Of a stretch of 64,000 nucleotides of DNA, positions 60,970-64,000 are shown piece by piece. A program made the translations under genes and the position numbers. Under the pieces are notes generated by a model that saw nothing but the letters and a program-made list of their open reading frames with translations, searched no databases and had not been told where the DNA came from. Source of the stretch: DASSKA01 sp963839365 (GTDB lineage: Bacteria; Actinomycetota; Actinomycetes; Propionibacteriales; Nocardioidaceae); contig CAWIUT010000009.1 of assembly GCA_963839365.1 (NCBI GenBank), positions 107,142 to 171,141 of the forward strand. The letters are read 5' to 3'. Numbering within the stretch: the stretch's first letter is position 1; each line of letters opens with the position of its first letter.

Positions 60970-61881
60970 CTAGAAAACCGTCCAGTCGGAGTAGGTCGTG
61001 AACGCGTCCAGCGCGGCCAACCCGGCCGCCGAGAGTCCGGAGGGGCCCAGCGCCGGGCTCCAGACGCAGGCAACCCCGCGGTCGGGGATGACGGCCAGGA
61101 TGCCCCCACCGACACCGCTCTTGGCCGGCAGTCCGACCCGGTAGGCGAAGTCGCCCGCGGAGTCGTAGGTGCCGCACGTGAGCATCACCGCGTTGACCCG
61201 CTTCGTCTCTCGTTCGCTGAGCAGCCGCGTTGCATCGGACAGCACGCCGTCGCGGGCGAGGAAGAGTCCGGCCAACGCCAGCTCGCGGCAGGTCATGGAT
61301 AACGCGCACTGGGCGACGTACTGCTCGATCACCTCGTCGACGGGGCGCTCGAGCTTGCTGTAGCTGGCAAGCAGGTGGCCCAGTGCGAGGGTGCGGTGGC
61401 CGGCCTCGAGCTCCGAGCGAGCCACCTCCGGGTCGATGTCGAGGTCGGTGCGGCCGGTCTCCCTGCGCATCAGGTCGCGCAGCGTGCCGCAGGCGTCGCC
61501 GGTCAGCGCGTGCAGCCGGTCGGTGACGACGAGCGCGCCGGCGTTGATGAACGGGTTGCGCGGCCGCCCCGCCTCCTGGTCGAGCTGGAGCAGGGAGTTG
61601 AACGGGTTGCCTGACGGCTCGCGCCACACCCGGTCCCAGATGCGCTCACCCTCGGTGGCGATGACCAGGGAGAGTGTGAACACCTTGCTGATGCTCTGCA
61701 CCGAGAAGGGCACGTCGGCATCGCCGACGACGTGCACCTGGCCGTCGCAGGAGGCCACCGCCATCCCGAACTGCTGGGGGTCCACCGCGGCCAGGCTGGG
61801 GATGTACTCGGCCAGCCGGCCACGGCCCACCTCCGGAGCGGCGGCCTCCTGCGCCCGTAGCAGCGCGTCCTTGATCTCCAC
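60970..61881 (-). CDS. glsA: Glutaminase A
   Basis: 303 residues from GTG 61881 (GAGG ~9 bp upstream), the usual glutaminase length. It has the serine-dependent beta-lactamase-like fold: catalytic Ser-x-x-Lys in FSVQSISKVFTLSL, plus GNPFNSLLQLDQEAGRPRNPFINAGAL, Tyr in VMLTCGTYDSAGDFAYRVGLPAKSGVGGGILAV (pieces). Hydrolyses glutamine to glutamate and ammonia in the cytosol. Its product glutamate would serve the GS-like ligase nearby, but no operon link exists. Confidence 0.94.
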   Translation of the reverse strand: MEIKDALLRAQEAAAPEVGRGRLAEYIPSLAAVDPQQFGMAVASCDGQVHVVGDADVPFSVQSISKVFTLSLVIATEGERIWDRVWREPSGNPFNSLLQLDQEAGRPRNPFINAGALVVTDRLHALTGDACGTLRDLMRRETGRTDLDIDPEVARSELEAGHRTLALGHLLASYSKLERPVDEVIEQYVAQCALSMTCRELALAGLFLARDGVLSDATRLLSERETKRVNAVMLTCGTYDSAGDFAYRVGLPAKSGVGGGILAVIPDRGVACVWSPALGPSGLSAAGLAALDAFTTYSDWTVF

Positions 61882-61964
61882 GAGAGCATCCTCGCGCACG
61901 CGGTGACGTTCCAAACCCGCAGCCGCCGCTGGCGCCGCCTGCTGACCACTGCTCCCACACCGGA

Positions 61965-63287
61965 TCACGTGCGTCTGTGGAAGCGGACCTGTCGGTCGGG
62001 CAGGGTGTGCAGGTCCCATGCTTCGGGGTGGTCGGCCATGTGGTGGTGTGGTGGGCACAGCGGGATGCCGTCCTTGAGGTAGGTGTTGCCGCCGTGGGAC
62101 CAGGGTGTGCGGTGGTGGTACTCCACCCAGGCCGGTGGCCGGTCGCAGTTCGCGGCCGCGCAGCCGCCGTAGACCTGGTCCAGGGCCAGGGTCTGGTGCT
62201 TGTCGAAGAGCCGCTTCTCCCGGCCCAGGTCCAACGGCACCGACTCTCCGGAGAGCACCATCGGGATGATCCCGGCCGCGCACGACAGCCGGCGCACCTC
62301 CCCGGCCGAGACCCGCACCCCGACGTCGGTGACCGCCACCCCCAGCCCGGTGCACAAGAACTCCAGCCCGATGGTGACCACCACCCGAAACGGCGACCCG
62401 CCCCGCGACGGCAGCGACTCCAGGTTCAGGTGGTGCTCCAGCAAGTCGATGAGCCCGTGCCCGGCCAGGGTGGCGGCGGGCAGCTTCTTGCCGGTCTTGG
62501 GGTCGAACCTTCCCTGCCCGATCCGGCGCGGACCGGTCAGCGCCTGCACCGCCTTGGTCAACACCCCCGCAGCCAGCACCGGCAGCCGGAACCGGCCCTG
62601 CACGGTGCCGTCCCCGTTGTCGCGCATCGACAAGAAGGCGGTGCGCCGGGCGCGTTCCTCCTCATCGGCCAGCCTCTTGCCCTCCGCGGCGTCGGCGGCC
62701 TCGGGGCAGACCACCTCGAACAACCGCTTGCCCAGCTTCTGCAACACCGCGGCATCGAACTGGCCGGCCAGCTCCAGCAGATGCGCCTCCGCCGCCGCCC
62801 GAGTGCCCGCCGGAAGATCCTCGTGCTCGTCGGTCAGCGCGCGCACCGCCCGCACGATCACCCGGGCCTGGTCCACATCGATGTCCCCGCCCGCCAGCGC
62901 TCGGCGGGTGGCCTCGAAGTCCCCATCCAGTGCCTGGGCCAGGTGCAGGTCGGCGAAACACCCCGCCCGGGTGGCCCGGGACTGGTGCGCCAGCCACGCC
63001 GGCGTCGAGGTCGCCCCCGAATCCGACCCGATCTGGTTGCGGTCCGCGCTGACCAGCACCCGCAGCTCCAGCTCCGCCAACCGGGCCCGCGCCCGCTTCA
63101 GCTCCACCAACACCCGCGCCTGCTCAGCCGGGCTCATCGACCACGCCGGCGTGGACTCCAACCGGTCCAACGCCCCCGCCAACGCGTCTGTGAACCGCAC
63201 CACCGCATGCGCCTCCCGGCCAGGACCCTGCGGACCCGAACCACCAGAGCTGGCGACGGATCCCGGGCGCTCCTGGATCGACGTCAT
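61965..63287 (-). CDS. DUF222/HNH endonuclease (13E12 type), intact copy
   Basis: 440 residues from ATG 63287. DUF222 occupies about residues 35-330 (VVRFTDALAGALDRLESTP, RNQIGSDSGATSTPAWLAHQSR, DGTVQGRFRLPVLAAGVL), and an HNH nuclease domain about 355-430 (GGCAAANCDRPPAWVEYHH, PWSHGGNTYLKDGIPLCPPHHH). Both halves are in one frame here, unlike the copy at 28.7-30.1 kb. 13E12 proteins are widespread repeats in actinobacteria of unsettled role, probably mobile or DNA-damage linked nucleases. An SOS-box-like site is 33 bp upstream and a TAGCGT -10-like hexamer lies between. Confidence 0.92.
   Translation of the reverse strand: MTSIQERPGSVASSGGSGPQGPGREAHAVVRFTDALAGALDRLESTPAWSMSPAEQARVLVELKRARARLAELELRVLVSADRNQIGSDSGATSTPAWLAHQSRATRAGCFADLHLAQALDGDFEATRRALAGGDIDVDQARVIVRAVRALTDEHEDLPAGTRAAAEAHLLELAGQFDAAVLQKLGKRLFEVVCPEAADAAEGKRLADEEERARRTAFLSMRDNGDGTVQGRFRLPVLAAGVLTKAVQALTGPRRIGQGRFDPKTGKKLPAATLAGHGLIDLLEHHLNLESLPSRGGSPFRVVVTIGLEFLCTGLGVAVTDVGVRVSAGEVRRLSCAAGIIPMVLSGESVPLDLGREKRLFDKHQTLALDQVYGGCAAANCDRPPAWVEYHHRTPWSHGGNTYLKDGIPLCPPHHHMADHPEAWDLHTLPDRQVRFHRRT
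61969..63212. repeat. 1.24-kb direct repeat, copy 2 (DUF222/HNH)
   Basis: Partner of 28692-29936, same orientation, offset 33.28 kb. It lacks the inserted base that breaks copy 1. Confidence 0.9.
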
Positions 63288-63320
63288 GCCGAGACGCTAC
63301 GGCGCCACAAAGCAACCGCC

Positions 63321-63336
63321 CAGAACACATTTTCGA
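63321..63336 (-). promoter_or_regulatory. SOS (LexA) box-like element upstream of the intact DUF222/HNH gene
   Basis: Minus strand TCGAAAATGTGTTCTG, 9 of 12 fixed positions of TCGAAC-N4-GTTCGA. Located 33 bp before the ATG, with TCCACGGG directly upstream in both copies. Confidence 0.55.
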
Positions 63337-63512
63337 CCCGTGGACAACTTGCAGCCGATCCCCCCTGGGGACGAAAACCGGCTCGCAGCGAACTTCTCGA
63401 CACCGTTGTAGGCCAGGCAGCACCGTTCCCAGCGCGGCACCCATGTGGATGGCCGCCGGCGCCGCGTGGCCGGATACGCCATCGTTGGCGAGCATGAAGA
63501 CGAGGAGGCACG

Positions 63513-64000
63513 ATGGGAACCGTGACCACTCTGCCGCGCGGTCGGGCCCTGACCCGGAGCGACCTGGAGCAGATGCCCGATGACGGGCACCGCTACGAGC
63601 TCATCGACGGGACGCTGATCGTGACCCCGGCGCCGTCCACGCGGCACCAGCACGCATCGTCCCGGCTCTACCTGCTGTTGGCTGCGAGCTGCCCGGACAG
63701 TCTCGAGCTCTTGTATGCCCCGGTTGACGTCGCCCTCGACGAGCACACCGTGCTCCAGCCGGACCTGCTGGTCGCGCGGAAGTCCGACTTCACCGCCCGC
63801 GACCTGCCCACCGCACCCCTGTTGGCCGTCGAGATCCTCTCTCCGAGCACCCGCCGGCTGGATCTGACCTTGAAGCGGTCGCGCTTCGAGGCGGCCGGCT
63901 GCCCGTCGTACTGGGTCGTCGACCCCGACGAGCCCTCGCTCACCGTCTGGCAGCTCCGCGACGGGGCGTACGTCGAGGTGGCGCACGCCTCGGGCGACGG
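63513..64000 (+). CDS. Uma2 family (DUF820) endonuclease-like protein, 3' end outside window
   Basis: ATG 63513 with GAGGAGG 5 bp upstream. The visible 162 residues start TVTTLPRGRALTRSDLEQMPDDGHRYELIDG in pieces and include VDVALDEHTVLQPDLLVARK, LLAVEILSPSTRRLDLTLKRS and YWVVDPDEPSLTVWQL, all Uma2 hallmarks with Asp, Glu and Lys of the PD-(D/E)XK-like site. Full-length N-terminus, unlike its paralogue at 54.9 kb, with which it shares most residues. Divergent from the intact DUF222/HNH gene. Confidence 0.85.
   Translation, partial: MGTVTTLPRGRALTRSDLEQMPDDGHRYELIDGTLIVTPAPSTRHQHASSRLYLLLAASCPDSLELLYAPVDVALDEHTVLQPDLLVARKSDFTARDLPTAPLLAVEILSPSTRRLDLTLKRSRFEAAGCPSYWVVDPDEPSLTVWQLRDGAYVEVAHASGD

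Noticed and set aside
28692..63212. The DUF222/HNH repeats as insertion sequences
   Set aside because: No transposase, terminal inverted repeats or target duplications were found at the ends; the repeat ends fall within or next to the coding region.
1..64000. tRNA, rRNA, riboswitch or CRISPR loci
   Set aside because: No TpsiC-loop-like GTTCRANYC with matching arms, no rRNA landmarks and no regularly spaced repeats were recognised by eye; weak riboswitches could still be missed.

Overview
The window is very GC-rich DNA in which almost every gene has strong third-position G/C bias, GTG starts are common, and stop/start codons often overlap as GTGA or ATGA. This, with two DUF222/HNH (13E12-type) genes, an Lsr2-tailed ERCC4 nuclease gene, XRE-cupin and LacI regulators, and shared Liv and MHS transporters, indicates a soil-type actinobacterium. 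Nocardioidaceae or a near relative is my guess; the family is not proven. No rRNA, tRNA, CRISPR array, transposase or phage structural cluster was seen.

Layout. 1-9.3 kb: a beta-propeller/phosphoesterase cut by the window edge, a membrane-protein fragment, a 2-oxoacid dehydrogenase operon (E1-alpha, E1-beta, free lipoyl domain) behind a DosR/DevR-like box, a SEC-C protein, an aldehyde dehydrogenase, a decayed DUF222 vestige and a frameshifted metallophosphoesterase. 9.3-16.2 kb: an operon of M20 hydrolase, DUF3311 protein, sodium:solute symporter and two amidohydrolases, divergent from a two-unit Lrp regulator; together they look like uptake and hydrolysis of an amide or peptide-like compound. 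16.3-22.1 kb: a LacI-controlled beta-glucoside locus (solute-binding protein, two permeases, GH1) with a perfect 18-bp operator and no ATPase gene, organised like the Streptomyces cebEFG-bglC locus. 22.1-27.6 kb: XRE-cupin regulator, ureohydrolase, AruI-like TPP enzyme and 2-hydroxyacid dehydrogenase, divergent from an amino-acid binding lipoprotein; the set fits catabolism of arginine through 2-ketoarginine.

27.6-31.7 kb is a scar of broken genes: a sulfur-binding-domain/HNH restriction fragment, a DUF222/HNH gene with a one-base insertion, a twice-frameshifted ERCC4 nuclease and a LuxR/AAA-like remnant. 31.7-37.1 kb holds a DMSO-reductase-family molybdoenzyme with no visible Tat leader, a protein that fuses the four-cluster iron-sulfur subunit to an NrfD membrane anchor, and a divergent LysR regulator. 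37.1-43.7 kb holds an APC permease, a Cache-type sensor protein and a GntR/FCD regulator, divergent from a GlcF-like Fe-S protein, a GlcD-like flavoprotein and a small unknown partner: a probable 2-hydroxyacid oxidation locus. Then come a flotillin pseudogene with a 50-bp tandem duplication, a secreted HNH protein and an MHS transporter. 47.1-51.8 kb is a complete Liv-type ABC transporter. 51.9-64 kb carries a membrane protein, a Kup potassium transporter, two Uma2 paralogues, a permease/glutamine-synthetase-like/amidohydrolase operon (amine glutamylation), a RibD-like reductase, glutaminase and an intact DUF222/HNH gene.

The two DUF222/HNH genes share a 1.24-kb direct repeat 33 kb apart. All eight differences fall in the 334 bp at the 3' end of the gene, and both copies carry the same SOS-box-like element just upstream of the start. 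The best candidates for less-described biology are the SOS-linked DUF222 pair, the Fe-S/NrfD fusion locus, the Fe-S/flavoprotein/110-residue trio, and the DosR-like box in front of an E2-less 2-oxoacid dehydrogenase operon. No wholly new system could be proven from sequence alone.
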